This document shows positions 33,438 to 43,038 of a stretch of 64,000 nt of DNA, piece after piece. Under the pieces are notes generated by a model. The model worked only from the letters and a program-made list of their open reading frames with translations. It did not search any database and was not told the DNA's origin. Within the stretch, counting starts at the first letter, position 1; every line of letters starts with the position of its first letter. The translations under genes and the position numbers were made by a program. Location: positions 1 through 64,000 of the forward strand of contig NZ_JAGTUF010000011.1 of NCBI RefSeq assembly GCF_018224925.1, given 5' to 3'. Source of the DNA: Magnetospirillum sulfuroxidans. Its GTDB lineage: Bacteria; Pseudomonadota; Alphaproteobacteria; Rhodospirillales; Magnetospirillaceae.

Positions 33438-34070
33438 ATGATGACATCTGTCCAAAAGCCACGTATCGACATTTCATCCACCGTCATTCCCGCCGATGGA
33501 ATGCCCTGTTTGCGGGTCTGTGTCTCGGGAAGCGCGACCATCGAAGTGATCGGATCTTGTAAGGATGCCTTCCTCGGCCTTCTGGGGCGCGGCGATGACG
33601 TATCCGTCGAAATCCGAACAGAAACCATCGACTTTTCATTTCTGCAACTGATCGCGGCCGCGCGAAAATCCCTCAAATTGCAGGGGCGACAGGTGCATTT
33701 GCATGGAACGGCCATCTTTGCCGCAGCCTTGGAAAGTGCAGGATTTCGCATGAACTGCCTGCCGCTTGAAGACGCCGTCGAAGCTAAGAACGGCGACGGG
33801 GCGAAGAACGGCGACGGGGCGGACGGACATCATGACGATGACGCCCTCGCCCCCCTAAGCCACGAGAGCTTACAAAGTCGTCTCGCCGCACTTCCCGAGG
33901 CTATGGTCTCGGCCCTCGCCACCGCCGCAGCGACGCTCAATCCCCAGAAAGTATCAGAAATCATCGATGCCATTGCTCGGCACGACGCCCTCCTGGCCCA
34001 AGAATTGACCTCTCAGGCGGAGAAGTTCCATTACTATGCGATTCTCGACGCCATCGAGATCAAGACATGA
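33438..34070 (+). CDS. STAS-like protein with C-terminal helical domain
   Basis: A 210-residue protein. Residues about 20-110 resemble a STAS fold (VSIEIRTETIDFSFLQLIAAARKSL pattern, CFRIVHLHGTAIFAAALESAGF-like helix) without a clear phosphorylatable serine. A DNA tandem repeat encodes AKNGDGAKNGDG (about 117-128). The C-terminal 70 residues (LQSRLAALPEAMVSALATAA, QELTSQAEKFHYYAILDAI) look like helical tails found after hybrid kinases. Its stop overlaps the next ATG (ATGA), so it is coupled to the hybrid kinase. Confidence 0.6.
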   Translation: MMTSVQKPRIDISSTVIPADGMPCLRVCVSGSATIEVIGSCKDAFLGLLGRGDDVSVEIRTETIDFSFLQLIAAARKSLKLQGRQVHLHGTAIFAAALESAGFRMNCLPLEDAVEAKNGDGAKNGDGADGHHDDDALAPLSHESLQSRLAALPEAMVSALATAAATLNPQKVSEIIDAIARHDALLAQELTSQAEKFHYYAILDAIEIKT

Positions 34071-35356
34071 CGGAAACTTCCGGGTTTTCGGCTTCGGGAC
34101 TTGAAGGCGCGCCCTTCGTCGCGGCCGATATCTTGGTGGTTGATGATAGCCCATCGAACCTGTCGTATCTGTCGGGTATCATTTCCGAGCAAGGACATAT
34201 GCCCAGGCTGGCCATTTCCGGAAAGCTTGCCCTGACGGCGGCGAAAGCGGAGATTCCCGACCTCATCTTGCTTGACGTTATGATGCCGGAAATTGATGGC
34301 TTCGAGGTCTGCCGGCGCCTGAAAAGCGATCCGCGGACTCGCGATATTCCGGTGATTTTCGTCAGTTCCATGTCGGACCCTCAAGAGAAGGTGAGGGCCT
34401 TCACCGCCGGGGGCGTCGATTACGTGACCAAGCCCTTCGCAACCGAAGAGATCGTCGCCAGAATTCGCACCCATCTTGAAATATCCCGGATGCGGACGCG
34501 ACTCTTGGAGCAAAACGCGGAACTCGAAGAAGCCCGCCGCTCATTGGAAACGCGCCTTGATGAGCAGACCCACTCGACGCAACTGGCGCTTCTCAATCTG
34601 ATCGACAAGGAAAAGACCCTCGATACGGTCGAGAGCGATCTTCAGCATACGGTCGAAGCCTTGTCCCGCTCCCATGCGGAGCTTGATCGCTTTGCCGCCA
34701 TCGCCGCACATGACCTCCAGGAACCGTCTCGGGCCGTTATTCTTTTCGCCCAATTGCTGCAAAGGCGGCTGGGCGAGGCGATGGATACGACGACGATCGA
34801 ATACCTGGAATACATCGTGGGGGCGGCGCGGCAGATGATGACGTTGGTCCAGGACCTCCTGGCCTATACGGAGCGCTTTCACCAAAATTACGCCCTCGAA
34901 CGCGTGGATTGCGACAAGGTCCTCAAGATCGTTCTGAAAAAAATGGAGCCGGCTCTCGTCACGTCCGCGGCAAAGATCACCTCGCGGCCACTGCCGACGG
35001 TTGTCGCGAATGAGGCGGAATGCATCGAACTCTTCGAGCAACTCATCGGCAACAGCATCAAATTTTCCCGTCACGGCGCCCCCCCGGAAATCGAGATTGC
35101 CGCCACCGTCGATGGTGAAGAGTGCGAATTCACCATCACGGACAATGGCATCGGGATCGAGGAAATCTATCTGGAAAGGATTTTTGGTCTTTTTATGCGC
35201 CTTCACACCCGACAGAGATATCCAGGCAACGGCGTTGGCCTTGCCCTTTGTAAAACGATCGTCGAATCCCTTGGCGGCTCGATCAAAGCGACATCAGAGG
35301 CAGACAAGGGAACGACGATACATTTCTCCTTACCGGTTACAGACGAACAGGTCTAA
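34067..35356 (+). CDS. Receiver-histidine kinase hybrid
   Basis: A 429-residue soluble protein with an inverted order: an N-terminal receiver (VVDDSPSNL, phosphoacceptor D in LLDVMMPEIDGFE, K in VTKPFATEE), a coiled coil (about 140-205), a phosphoacceptor histidine in AAHDLQEPSR and an HATPase domain (LIGNSIKFS, DNGIGIEE, GNGVGLALCK). No membrane segment. It can act as a kinase controlled by its own receiver. It lies between STAS-like and soluble receptor-like genes that converge on the che operon. Confidence 0.93.
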   Translation: MTETSGFSASGLEGAPFVAADILVVDDSPSNLSYLSGIISEQGHMPRLAISGKLALTAAKAEIPDLILLDVMMPEIDGFEVCRRLKSDPRTRDIPVIFVSSMSDPQEKVRAFTAGGVDYVTKPFATEEIVARIRTHLEISRMRTRLLEQNAELEEARRSLETRLDEQTHSTQLALLNLIDKEKTLDTVESDLQHTVEALSRSHAELDRFAAIAAHDLQEPSRAVILFAQLLQRRLGEAMDTTTIEYLEYIVGAARQMMTLVQDLLAYTERFHQNYALERVDCDKVLKIVLKKMEPALVTSAAKITSRPLPTVVANEAECIELFEQLIGNSIKFSRHGAPPEIEIAATVDGEECEFTITDNGIGIEEIYLERIFGLFMRLHTRQRYPGNGVGLALCKTIVESLGGSIKATSEADKGTTIHFSLPVTDEQV

Positions 35357-35397
35357 ATATTTATTCATAGTTTTGAATTGGCGACTTAAGTAGCAGC

Positions 35398-37173
35398 ATG
35401 ATGGATATTATGTCTCGTGATGATACAAACTGGCGTCCGTGGCTTGATCAAGCGATCTTGGTCATGAAAACATTGCGCAGTCTTCACGAGCCGTCAGAGA
35501 CGGCTTTCCTCGACATCGGCGAGCGCTTGCGCGAGGCCCATGGGGCATCGCGCAATCTTGCCGCCATGGCCAGCGCCCTTTCCCTCAGCATGTCGGAAGA
35601 GGGAGTTCTTAAAACCCTCAATGATTTGGACCGCGACATTGTCCTGGTTAACGCCCTTTTAAACGGTCGCGGCGAGCGCCAGTCGGGACTGAAGGGGATC
35701 TGCGATTCGGCGGAACGTATTGATGTCTTGCTGCGCTCTCTCCTCAAGACCATGGGATACGTCCGTATTTTGGCGACGAATGCCAAAATTGAGGCGACCC
35801 AGGTCTCGAATCTCGACGTCGATTTTCAGGTCTTCACCCGCGAGATCGAACGTCTTGCGTTGAATGGCGACAAGACTGTCCTCGGCATCCGAAACGAGCT
35901 CACCGCGTTGGAAAAGACGTCGCGGGATGCCTTCGAGGCCCTGACCCGCTTTGACATCGGCCACCGCCAAGAACTGGAGGATGTATCGCGACGGCTGCGC
36001 GATTCCGTGGCCGCCCTCAAGAACAAGCAACTGCGTGCCGCAGAAGTCCTGCAGGCAATTCCCGATGAGTTGGAAGGGGCCGCACGCAGCATCGGCGAGG
36101 TCGTATCCGCGCTTCAGATCAGCGATATGACCCGGCAGCGGATCGAGCATGTCGAGCATGCCTTGGACACCTTGGCCTCGGCGTTGTCGGCCGGGACCGA
36201 TCACAATGATGTGCAAGGCCTTGGGCAAGAACAGCTTCTCGTCTTCATCAGCGGCATCTGTAGCCTTCAGGCGCATCAGGTGCAAAGCATCCGCGACGCC
36301 TTCGCTGAAAAGGTCGCCATGATCAGATCCAGTCTCAAATCATTGACGACGCGGATCGACGCCATTGGCCAAAAGGCCGAAGACGTGCATTCCGGCGGAC
36401 AAGAAAATGGGTCGTCATTCCTGCTTGAAGTCGAAAAAGATTTGGAAACGACAGCTAAAATTCTGGCGGTTTTTTCCACGGCGATGCAGGAAATGGAACA
36501 CAGCCTCGGGCTTGTCACGGATAAGGCCAAAGGCATCGGCAGTGCTTTGGCGGCAGTTCGCGACGTCGATGCCGACATGCACCTCATGGGACTTAATGCT
36601 TCGATTAAATGCGGCAAGTTGGGAACCAAAGGGAGGGCGCTGAACGTCATCGCCGGAGAAATCCAGGCAAGCGCCCGAGAAACGCAAAAACAGGTGGATC
36701 AGACCGCGTCGGGCTTGAATGCGATCAACGCCAGCGTCCGCTCCTTGATGGAAGGCGAGAGCGAAGGACAGCAGGCAATTTCCGTCGCCCCCCTTCAGAC
36801 ATCGCTTATCCAGGCGGTCGGGGCTTTGCGGCAAGTCGGCGGGAAATCGGCGAAAGTTCTTGCGGAGATCCGCAAGCAGGGCGGTGAGGTGATTGCGGCC
36901 ATCGACAATTCTTTGGCCGTATTCACCATCGCAGAGACGATGCAAGATATTTTTAACCAAGCCGCCAACCAGTTGCACGCCGTCGCTAAAGACAGCGATC
37001 CCGGCTTGACCGGAGAAGAGATGGAGCGTGCCAAGCAAAAGGTGGTGGAATTCATGCACGCCCATTACACCATGGTCAGCGAACGCGACGTTCACCAAGC
37101 CCTGTTCTCCACCACGTCAGAAGAGCACGAAACAGATATTGTGGACGGCGATCTATTGGACGTCCTGTTTTAA
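35398..37173 (+). CDS. Soluble methyl-accepting-chemotaxis-like protein with divergent tip
   Basis: A 591-residue, nearly all-helical protein with no membrane segment. Two regions resemble the receptor hairpin tip in altered form: ILATNAKIEATQVSNLDV (about 120-138) and LMGLNASIKCGKLGTKGRAL (about 398-417). Standard tips read [15 protein letters not shown]. The second region lacks some CheA/CheW contact residues, so function as a normal receptor is uncertain. ATG 35398 and 35401 are both possible. It is convergent with cheD. Confidence 0.75.
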   Translation: MMDIMSRDDTNWRPWLDQAILVMKTLRSLHEPSETAFLDIGERLREAHGASRNLAAMASALSLSMSEEGVLKTLNDLDRDIVLVNALLNGRGERQSGLKGICDSAERIDVLLRSLLKTMGYVRILATNAKIEATQVSNLDVDFQVFTREIERLALNGDKTVLGIRNELTALEKTSRDAFEALTRFDIGHRQELEDVSRRLRDSVAALKNKQLRAAEVLQAIPDELEGAARSIGEVVSALQISDMTRQRIEHVEHALDTLASALSAGTDHNDVQGLGQEQLLVFISGICSLQAHQVQSIRDAFAEKVAMIRSSLKSLTTRIDAIGQKAEDVHSGGQENGSSFLLEVEKDLETTAKILAVFSTAMQEMEHSLGLVTDKAKGIGSALAAVRDVDADMHLMGLNASIKCGKLGTKGRALNVIAGEIQASARETQKQVDQTASGLNAINASVRSLMEGESEGQQAISVAPLQTSLIQAVGALRQVGGKSAKVLAEIRKQGGEVIAAIDNSLAVFTIAETMQDIFNQAANQLHAVAKDSDPGLTGEEMERAKQKVVEFMHAHYTMVSERDVHQALFSTTSEEHETDIVDGDLLDVLF

Positions 37174-37187
37174 CTTTCCCCTCCTCT

Positions 37188-37745
37188 CTACCGATGATCG
37201 GCTGAGGCGGGGTGGTCCAACTCGTTCTTGATCTTCCGCAGCCAGACATCCCCGGTGGACGTCAGCATCTTGATCATGACGCCCGACGACCCCAGAACCC
37301 GTTTACTGGAAATTTGAATTTTTTGCCGCTTCAGCTCTTCAAGCGCCACGTTAACGTTTCGCCGGCCAACTTGAATGCCGCAATCCAGCGAGGTCAGCGT
37401 TCCGCCTCCGCCGAAAACCTTGGCGCGAAGATTGAATGGAACCACCCCCAAACGCATCATCTCGTCGAGCAGGGTTTCGATCGCGAAGGGGCCGTGGCGC
37501 AGTGTCGCCGTTTTGGTGTCTGGATTATCAGGAAAGATATAGTGGTTCATGCCGCCGATCGCCTGGATCGGATCGAAAAGACAGACCGACACGCAGGAAC
37601 CAAGAATGGTGGTCACCACATGAGGTTCCCGAGAACAAAACATCTCACCAGGTTTCAGAAAGACCGTCGGCAATGTGCTTTCGATGGAAAGGTTTCGGGT
37701 CATTATTCGTGAAAAGACCTCGTTCCAAGGGGGGCAGATTGGCAT
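37188..37745 (-). CDS. cheD: Chemoreceptor glutamine deamidase CheD
   Basis: A 185-residue CheD: the catalytic cysteine and neighbours are in TILGSCVSVCLFD, the histidine in GGMNHYIFPD, and the threonine follows in TKTATLRHG. It deamidates receptor glutamines. ATG 37745 is the longest start; ATG 37703 is also possible. It is the last gene of the minus-strand che operon, four bases after cheB. Confidence 0.95.
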   Translation of the reverse strand: MPICPPWNEVFSRIMTRNLSIESTLPTVFLKPGEMFCSREPHVVTTILGSCVSVCLFDPIQAIGGMNHYIFPDNPDTKTATLRHGPFAIETLLDEMMRLGVVPFNLRAKVFGGGGTLTSLDCGIQVGRRNVNVALEELKRQKIQISSKRVLGSSGVMIKMLTSTGDVWLRKIKNELDHPASADHR

Positions 37746-37748
37746 CCA

Positions 37749-38888
37749 TCAGGCGGTGCTGGACGATCCGAAGTTAACTCCAGCGGCAATGCGCATGATT
37801 TCTTGAGCAAGGCGATGCAGCGGAACGGATTTCATGGCGGCGCCAAGCTTCAGGGCTTCCTTGGGCATGCCGAAGACGATGCATGTGCTTTCATCCTCGG
37901 CCACCGTATAAGCGCCGGCCTCACGCATTTCCAACAGGCCGCGCGCGCCGTCGTCCCCCATGCCGGTCATGATGATCCCGGCGGCATTGGCCCCGGCATA
38001 TTGCGCCGCCGAGCGAAAAAGAACATCCACAGAGGGTCTGTGCCGCGACACCAAAGGCCCATCCCTCACCTCGACATAGTAACGCGCCCCGCTGCGCTTC
38101 AAGAGCATGTGGCGATTCCCCGGGGCAATCAGCACCTGTCCGCGGATCATGGTGTCGTTGTTTTCGGCTTCCTTGACCGACATGGCGCAAAAGGAATCCA
38201 GACGCTTTGCAAAAGCCGCCGTGAACTTTTCCGGCATGTGTTGAACGATGGCGATGGCGGGGGCATCGGCAGGCAGGGCGGTCAGCAGCTCGCGCAGTGA
38301 TTCCGTGCCACCGGTGGATGCGCCGATACAGATCACTTTCTCCGTGGTCTTGGCCATCGCCGCCGATGGCCGATAGGGGCTGATCACGGCGTCCGCCGTT
38401 AATTTCTCGGTCACGAGGGGACGCTTGTCTCGCGCCTCGACCATCTGGCGGACGGTCTGGACGCGAACCTTTGCCGCCGCCTTGACCGCATCACAGATGC
38501 GAATTTTTGATTCGAGCAGAAATTGCTTTGTCCCGGCCCGGGGCTTGAGAATCACATCGACCGCGCCGGCTTCCAGGGCTTGCATCAGGGTTTCCGATCC
38601 CTCCTCGGTGAGGGACGAACACATCACCACGGGAATGGGGCGTTGGTGCATCAGCTTGCGCAGGAAGGTGATGCCATCCATGCGCGGCATCTCGATATCC
38701 AAGGTAATGACGTCGGGAACCATTTCCTGGATCATCCTTGCCGCGACAAAAGGATCCGACGCCGCCCCCATGACCTTGATATCGGGATCGTCTTCCAATA
38801 TCTCGGACAGCGTTTGCCGAACGGACGCCGAATCGTCAATGATCAGAACGTTGATTTTTTTATCCGCCATTCCTGACAAACACTCCAT
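37749..38888 (-). CDS. cheB: Chemotaxis response regulator / protein-glutamate methylesterase CheB
   Basis: A 379-residue CheB. The receiver (phosphoacceptor D64 in [12 protein letters not shown]) leads by a linker of about 45 residues to the methylesterase domain with catalytic Ser in [10 protein letters not shown], His in [17 protein letters not shown] and Asp in [11 protein letters not shown]. It removes receptor methyl groups on phosphorylation by CheA. ATG 38888 (AAGGA just upstream) and ATG 38870 are both plausible starts. Confidence 0.97.
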   Translation of the reverse strand: MECLSGMADKKINVLIIDDSASVRQTLSEILEDDPDIKVMGAASDPFVAARMIQEMVPDVITLDIEMPRMDGITFLRKLMHQRPIPVVMCSSLTEEGSETLMQALEAGAVDVILKPRAGTKQFLLESKIRICDAVKAAAKVRVQTVRQMVEARDKRPLVTEKLTADAVISPYRPSAAMAKTTEKVICIGASTGGTESLRELLTALPADAPAIAIVQHMPEKFTAAFAKRLDSFCAMSVKEAENNDTMIRGQVLIAPGNRHMLLKRSGARYYVEVRDGPLVSRHRPSVDVLFRSAAQYAGANAAGIIMTGMGDDGARGLLEMREAGAYTVAEDESTCIVFGMPKEALKLGAAMKSVPLHRLAQEIMRIAAGVNFGSSSTA

Positions 38889-38897
38889 GTCCTTGGG

Positions 38898-39779
38898 TCA
38901 TATGCGGCGATAAACCGTCGGTTCGCACAGTTCCAGGGGCAGATCCAGACCATTCAGGGCCTCGGAATGGCCCATGATAAGATATCCACCCGAAACCAGA
39001 TGATCGCAGAGAAAACCGATCACTCTTTGCTGAACAGCACGGTCGAAATAAATGATGATATTTCGGCAGAAAATAACGTCCATCGCAAATTTGAACGGAT
39101 ATTTTCTCTCCAGCAGGTTCATCTTCGTAAACGTCACCGCGCGGCGAATTTCGGGAGCCATCCGCACCAATCCGGCACCTTTATCCCGTGACTTCAACAG
39201 ATAACGCTTTCGCGTCAGCATGGGGACCGGGGCAATGAAATCCTCGGTATAGACGGCACGGACAGCCTCTTGCAGGGCATCGGTACAAATATCGGACGCG
39301 AAAATCTGAAATTTGAACCCTGAATTTTCCAAGGCGACATCGCTCAGAACCATGGCAAGCGTGTATGGCTCGGGGCCGGTTGAACAGGCGGAACTCCAAA
39401 CCCGACACGGACGCGAAGCGCCGATGCCTTGTGATTTGACCAGTTCCGGGACGATCCGTTTGGCCAGAATTTCGAAATGCCCAGGTTCGCGAAAGAAGTC
39501 GGTTTTATTGGTCGTGATGGCGTCGATCAGGATCGATAGTTCCTGTTCCAACCCTCCTTCATCGAACAAAAAGGTGGAATAATCGTCGAACTTTCTTAAG
39601 CCCAGGTCTCGGACGCGGCTGCGCAGGCGTCCTTCGACCATTGTCTGCTTCTTCTCCCCGACCTTGATGCCGCAATAGGCTTCGATGAGATCCGCCAGCC
39701 GTCTGTACTGGCGAGGACTGAAATGATCGCCAATAGGAGGGCCAGGCTGAAACCGGCGATTATGTGTTGCATCAGGCAT
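38898..39779 (-). CDS. cheR: Chemotaxis protein methyltransferase CheR
   Basis: A 293-residue SAM-dependent receptor methyltransferase. CheR_N is followed by the SAM domain (RVWSSACSTGPEPYTLAMVL, FASDICTDALQEA, DVIFCRNIIIYFD, GGYLIMGHSEAL), all intact. ATG 39779 lies inside the end of the upstream cheW (TGA 39774-39772), which fits coupling; the longer frame to 39,929 is cheW antisense-like sequence. It acts opposite CheB. Confidence 0.96.
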   Translation of the reverse strand: MPDATHNRRFQPGPPIGDHFSPRQYRRLADLIEAYCGIKVGEKKQTMVEGRLRSRVRDLGLRKFDDYSTFLFDEGGLEQELSILIDAITTNKTDFFREPGHFEILAKRIVPELVKSQGIGASRPCRVWSSACSTGPEPYTLAMVLSDVALENSGFKFQIFASDICTDALQEAVRAVYTEDFIAPVPMLTRKRYLLKSRDKGAGLVRMAPEIRRAVTFTKMNLLERKYPFKFAMDVIFCRNIIIYFDRAVQQRVIGFLCDHLVSGGYLIMGHSEALNGLDLPLELCEPTVYRRI

Positions 39780-40305
39780 GGGCAACGAACGCCAACTCCC
39801 CCGCCATGAAGACACGGTTGAAATCAATGACGATGACAAAGCGCTCGCGGCGTCGCCCGATACCCTTGATGAATTCCGAATCCCAACGAACCCCGACATT
39901 GGGAGGCGGATCAACATTGCTGGAATCAAGCCCGGTCACCTCGTAGACCCGATCCGTGAGAGCCCCGATCATAATCGGCTTACCATCGGCTTGAACCTCA
40001 AGCACCATGATGCGCGAATGACGGCTCGTCGCCACGGGCGGCAAGCCGAACTTGGAGCGCAAATCAAGGACCGGAACACTGTGCCCCCGGACATCGATCA
40101 TTCCCAGGACAAAGGACGGGACGTTGGGAACCCTCGATATCTGGCAAAGGTCAAGAACCTCACGCACCTGGAAGACATTGATGGCGTAAATCTCGTCTCC
40201 GACGCAAAAGGTCAGGTACTTGGCTTCGGCATCCAAGGTCACCCGGACTTGCTCGGCACGGCTTTCCAGCGGGGGGCTCGCTCCCGCTTCATGTCCCGTC
40301 GTCAT
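39772..40305 (-). CDS. cheW: Chemotaxis coupling protein CheW (copy A)
   Basis: A 177-residue CheW (LTFCVGDEIYAINVFQVREVL, RVPNVPSFVLGMIDVRGHSVPVLDL). It links receptors to CheA. GGGGAGG precedes ATG 40305, and the gene overlaps the end of copy B by 17 bases. It is only partly similar to copy B, so this is an old duplication or separate origin. Confidence 0.95.
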   Translation of the reverse strand: MTTGHEAGASPPLESRAEQVRVTLDAEAKYLTFCVGDEIYAINVFQVREVLDLCQISRVPNVPSFVLGMIDVRGHSVPVLDLRSKFGLPPVATSRHSRIMVLEVQADGKPIMIGALTDRVYEVTGLDSSNVDPPPNVGVRWDSEFIKGIGRRRERFVIVIDFNRVFMAGELAFVAHA

Positions 40306-40900
40306 GAGCGCCTCCCCGTTTAGACGTTTTGATATTGGCCATGCCGCCTCCGATCGGGAGCGCCCCCGCGTCTTGCAGTACGATCTGCCTTGAGGCGAAG
40401 ATCCGATCGATATCGACGATGATGATGAAGCCGCCTTCGGTCTTTCCAATGCCCTTGATGAATTCGGGCCGCCAGCGCATGCCGTATTGCGGCACCTCTT
40501 CCATCGACGCGGCGGCCACCTCGGTGACCTCATAGACCCGGTCCGCCAAGGTTCCGACCACGGTGACCTCGCCGTCCACCATGACCTCCAACACGATAAT
40601 ACGGCTGTCAGCCGTCAAGATGCCGGCACTCATCCCGAACTTGCGCCGCAGATCGGCCAAAGGCACGACCCGCCCTCGGACATTGATCAGCCCCGGTAAA
40701 AATTCGGAACTGTTCGGCACACGCGTGATGGGCACCAGATCAAGAACCTCGTGAACAATGTCGGTCTCCACCGCGAAGATCTCGTTTCCAAGGCCGAGGG
40801 TCAGAACCTGCAAGGCGGTGCCAGCGGCAAAAACCGTATCGTCACCATCCGCTGCGTCGGCACTGATTATCGCGGCGTCAATAGCGCTCGAACGAGTCAT
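40289..40900 (-). CDS. cheW: Chemotaxis coupling protein CheW (copy B)
   Basis: A 203-residue CheW ([46 protein letters not shown]). GGGAGGTGCGGGAG precedes ATG 40900, which overlaps the 3' end of the receptor gene by 23 bases. It has about 30 more residues at the N-terminus and a C-terminal tail rich in Gly and Lys. Two CheWs in one operon may serve different receptor or CheA arrays. Confidence 0.94.
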   Translation of the reverse strand: MTRSSAIDAAIISADAADGDDTVFAAGTALQVLTLGLGNEIFAVETDIVHEVLDLVPITRVPNSSEFLPGLINVRGRVVPLADLRRKFGMSAGILTADSRIIVLEVMVDGEVTVVGTLADRVYEVTEVAAASMEEVPQYGMRWRPEFIKGIGKTEGGFIIIVDIDRIFASRQIVLQDAGALPIGGGMANIKTSKRGGAHDDGT

Positions 40901-42986
40901 CTCCCGCACCTCCCTGACCGTCGTCGCCAAGGTCAAGGCTGAACCCTTTGCCGGTTTTCGCTTTTGCTCCCGGCTCTTTTTTCACAATCTTAGGGGAAAC
41001 GGGTTTTGCCATGGGCTTTTTTGACAAGTGGGCAACCTTGGCATGGGACTGACCAAGGGCCGGTCCTTGGCGGTGATGCGCGGCATTCATGGTCGTTGAA
41101 TCGACCCTGAAGAAGGAAATCGAGGCTTGAAGCTGCTCAGCCTGAGCCGCAAGCTCTTCAGAGGTTGAAGACATTTCCTCGGAAGCGGCGGCATTTTGCT
41201 GGGTCACTTGGTCCAGTTGCTGGATGGCCGTGTTGATTTGCTCCGCCCCGATATTTTGTTCCCGCGAAGACGCGCTGATCTCTTCCACCAGTTCCGCCGT
41301 CCGCTTGATATCGGGAACCAATTTCGTCAGCATTTGCCCTGCCTGTTCCGAAACGCCGACGGTCTTGTCGGACAATTCGCTGATTTCGGTTGCCGCCGCC
41401 TGGCTGCGTTCGGCCAGCTTGCGGACTTCCGACGCCACGACGGCAAAGCCCTTGCCGTGCTCGCCGGCCCGCGCCGCCTCGATGGCGGCATTAAGAGCCA
41501 AGAGATCGGTTTGCCGGGCAATTTCCTGAATGATATTGATCTTCTCAGCGATGGTTTTCATGGCATTGACCGCTTCGCTGACCGCCTTGCCGCTTTCCTC
41601 GGCATCCGAGGCGGATTTGCGCGAAATCTTTTCGGTCTGTGCGGCATTGTCGGCGTTTTGCTTGATGGTCGCGGCCATTTCCTCCATGGACGAAGATGCC
41701 TCTTCGGCCGCCGAGGCCTGTTCGGTCGCCCCCTGGGACAATTCCTCGGCGCTGGAACTCAACTCCTCGCTGCCGGCTGCGACGTTGTCGGCGGCCGATG
41801 TGACCTCGCTGACCACGCCGCGCAGCTTGCCAACCATTTCGTTAAGGTTGGTAATAAGGTCGCCGATCTCGTTGCTGGCGCCGTAATTCAAGGTTTGCGT
41901 AAGGTCTCCGCCGGCCACGGCGTGCGCCAGGCTGCCGGCCTGATTAAGACCGGAGGAGATGTTGAGCGAAACCCAGACCCCAATGGCAATGCCGATGATG
42001 GCCGAAACGCAAAGGACGGCGATCAGGGTGTTTCTTGCGGTCGCATAATCCAGGTCGCTTTGAGTTTTGTCACTGATCATGCTGGCTTCGTTCAAGGCGA
42101 CGATCTGGCTGAGCGCGTCCCCGGCACGATTGGCCAAGTCCCGCCCCTTACCCTGGGAAAGGGCCGTGGCACGGCTATTACCGTTTACCATGGTGATCTT
42201 TATGACTTTTTGGTGCAATTTCAGCCAGTCGTCGAAGCGCCGGTCGAAAGTGTCCAGCAAGTCGCGATTCTCGCCCTGGGCCAAGTCGCGCAATTCGCGG
42301 CGAACGGTGGTCAGTTCCGCCAAGATGCCTTCGACGGCTTTTTCCTGGGCCGTCATTTCGTCTTCACTCTCGGAGAGAACGGCGTTCTTTTCCGCCCTTT
42401 GAATCTCCACCATTCCACGGAACAAACGAGCCGTCATCAGCGCGCCCTTGGTGTCTTGGAGCGATGCGCTGGCGGTTGCCCGGCTTTCCATGTTGCGAAG
42501 CATTCTTTGCAAAGGCTCTGTCGTCGCATCGAATGCTTTGCGGGCGTCGCCGGCCGACAGATTTCTCGCCTCGACATTGGAATTGAGCATCGCCAATTGG
42601 GTGATTTCATCTACGATCTTAATATAAGATCCGTATGATTCATTAAACGCATCCAGTTTTTGCTTTCCATCCGCCGATGCAAGTTCGCGGAGTTTCCTGT
42701 CGTTCTTCTCGATGTCCTCTTTTAGCTTTTTCACTCTGTCGGCGAAGCGGCCCATCTCGGCCGGGTCGGACGCCAGAATGATGTTCTTTTCCGCCCGTCC
42801 GATCGCGACCAAATCGCGTTCCATGCTACGCGACAGGTTCACCTTGGCGGCGGAGGAATCGACCAAATTATTGATCATGTTGTTGAGGTTCGACAGGGAT
42901 GCGGTCCCCATGAACGATGCGATGGCCGATAGCAGGAGGACGATTCCGAAGCCTAGGGCCAGTTTTGCCTTAATCGTGAATCGCAT
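40878..42986 (-). CDS. Methyl-accepting chemotaxis protein (operon receptor)
   Basis: A 702-residue chemoreceptor: first membrane segment at about 8-30, a long helical periplasmic bundle (four-helix-bundle-like, about 31-310), second segment near 315-335, HAMP and an MA domain with tip [22 protein letters not shown]. Residues 625-702 form a Pro/Lys/Gly-rich tail without the CheR-binding NWETF pentapeptide. It is encoded between cheA and cheW in the operon. Confidence 0.95.
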   Translation of the reverse strand: MRFTIKAKLALGFGIVLLLSAIASFMGTASLSNLNNMINNLVDSSAAKVNLSRSMERDLVAIGRAEKNIILASDPAEMGRFADRVKKLKEDIEKNDRKLRELASADGKQKLDAFNESYGSYIKIVDEITQLAMLNSNVEARNLSAGDARKAFDATTEPLQRMLRNMESRATASASLQDTKGALMTARLFRGMVEIQRAEKNAVLSESEDEMTAQEKAVEGILAELTTVRRELRDLAQGENRDLLDTFDRRFDDWLKLHQKVIKITMVNGNSRATALSQGKGRDLANRAGDALSQIVALNEASMISDKTQSDLDYATARNTLIAVLCVSAIIGIAIGVWVSLNISSGLNQAGSLAHAVAGGDLTQTLNYGASNEIGDLITNLNEMVGKLRGVVSEVTSAADNVAAGSEELSSSAEELSQGATEQASAAEEASSSMEEMAATIKQNADNAAQTEKISRKSASDAEESGKAVSEAVNAMKTIAEKINIIQEIARQTDLLALNAAIEAARAGEHGKGFAVVASEVRKLAERSQAAATEISELSDKTVGVSEQAGQMLTKLVPDIKRTAELVEEISASSREQNIGAEQINTAIQQLDQVTQQNAAASEEMSSTSEELAAQAEQLQASISFFRVDSTTMNAAHHRQGPALGQSHAKVAHLSKKPMAKPVSPKIVKKEPGAKAKTGKGFSLDLGDDGQGGAGDDSFERY

Positions 42987-43038
42987 TTTTTTGCCCTTCC
43001 GTACGAGCGTATCGTTAAGCCTGGGGGTGCATGTGCCG

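Noticed and set aside
41196-42638. 480-codon plus-strand open frame opposite the operon chemoreceptor
   Set aside because: Shadow of a well-supported receptor gene with intact HAMP and MA domains.
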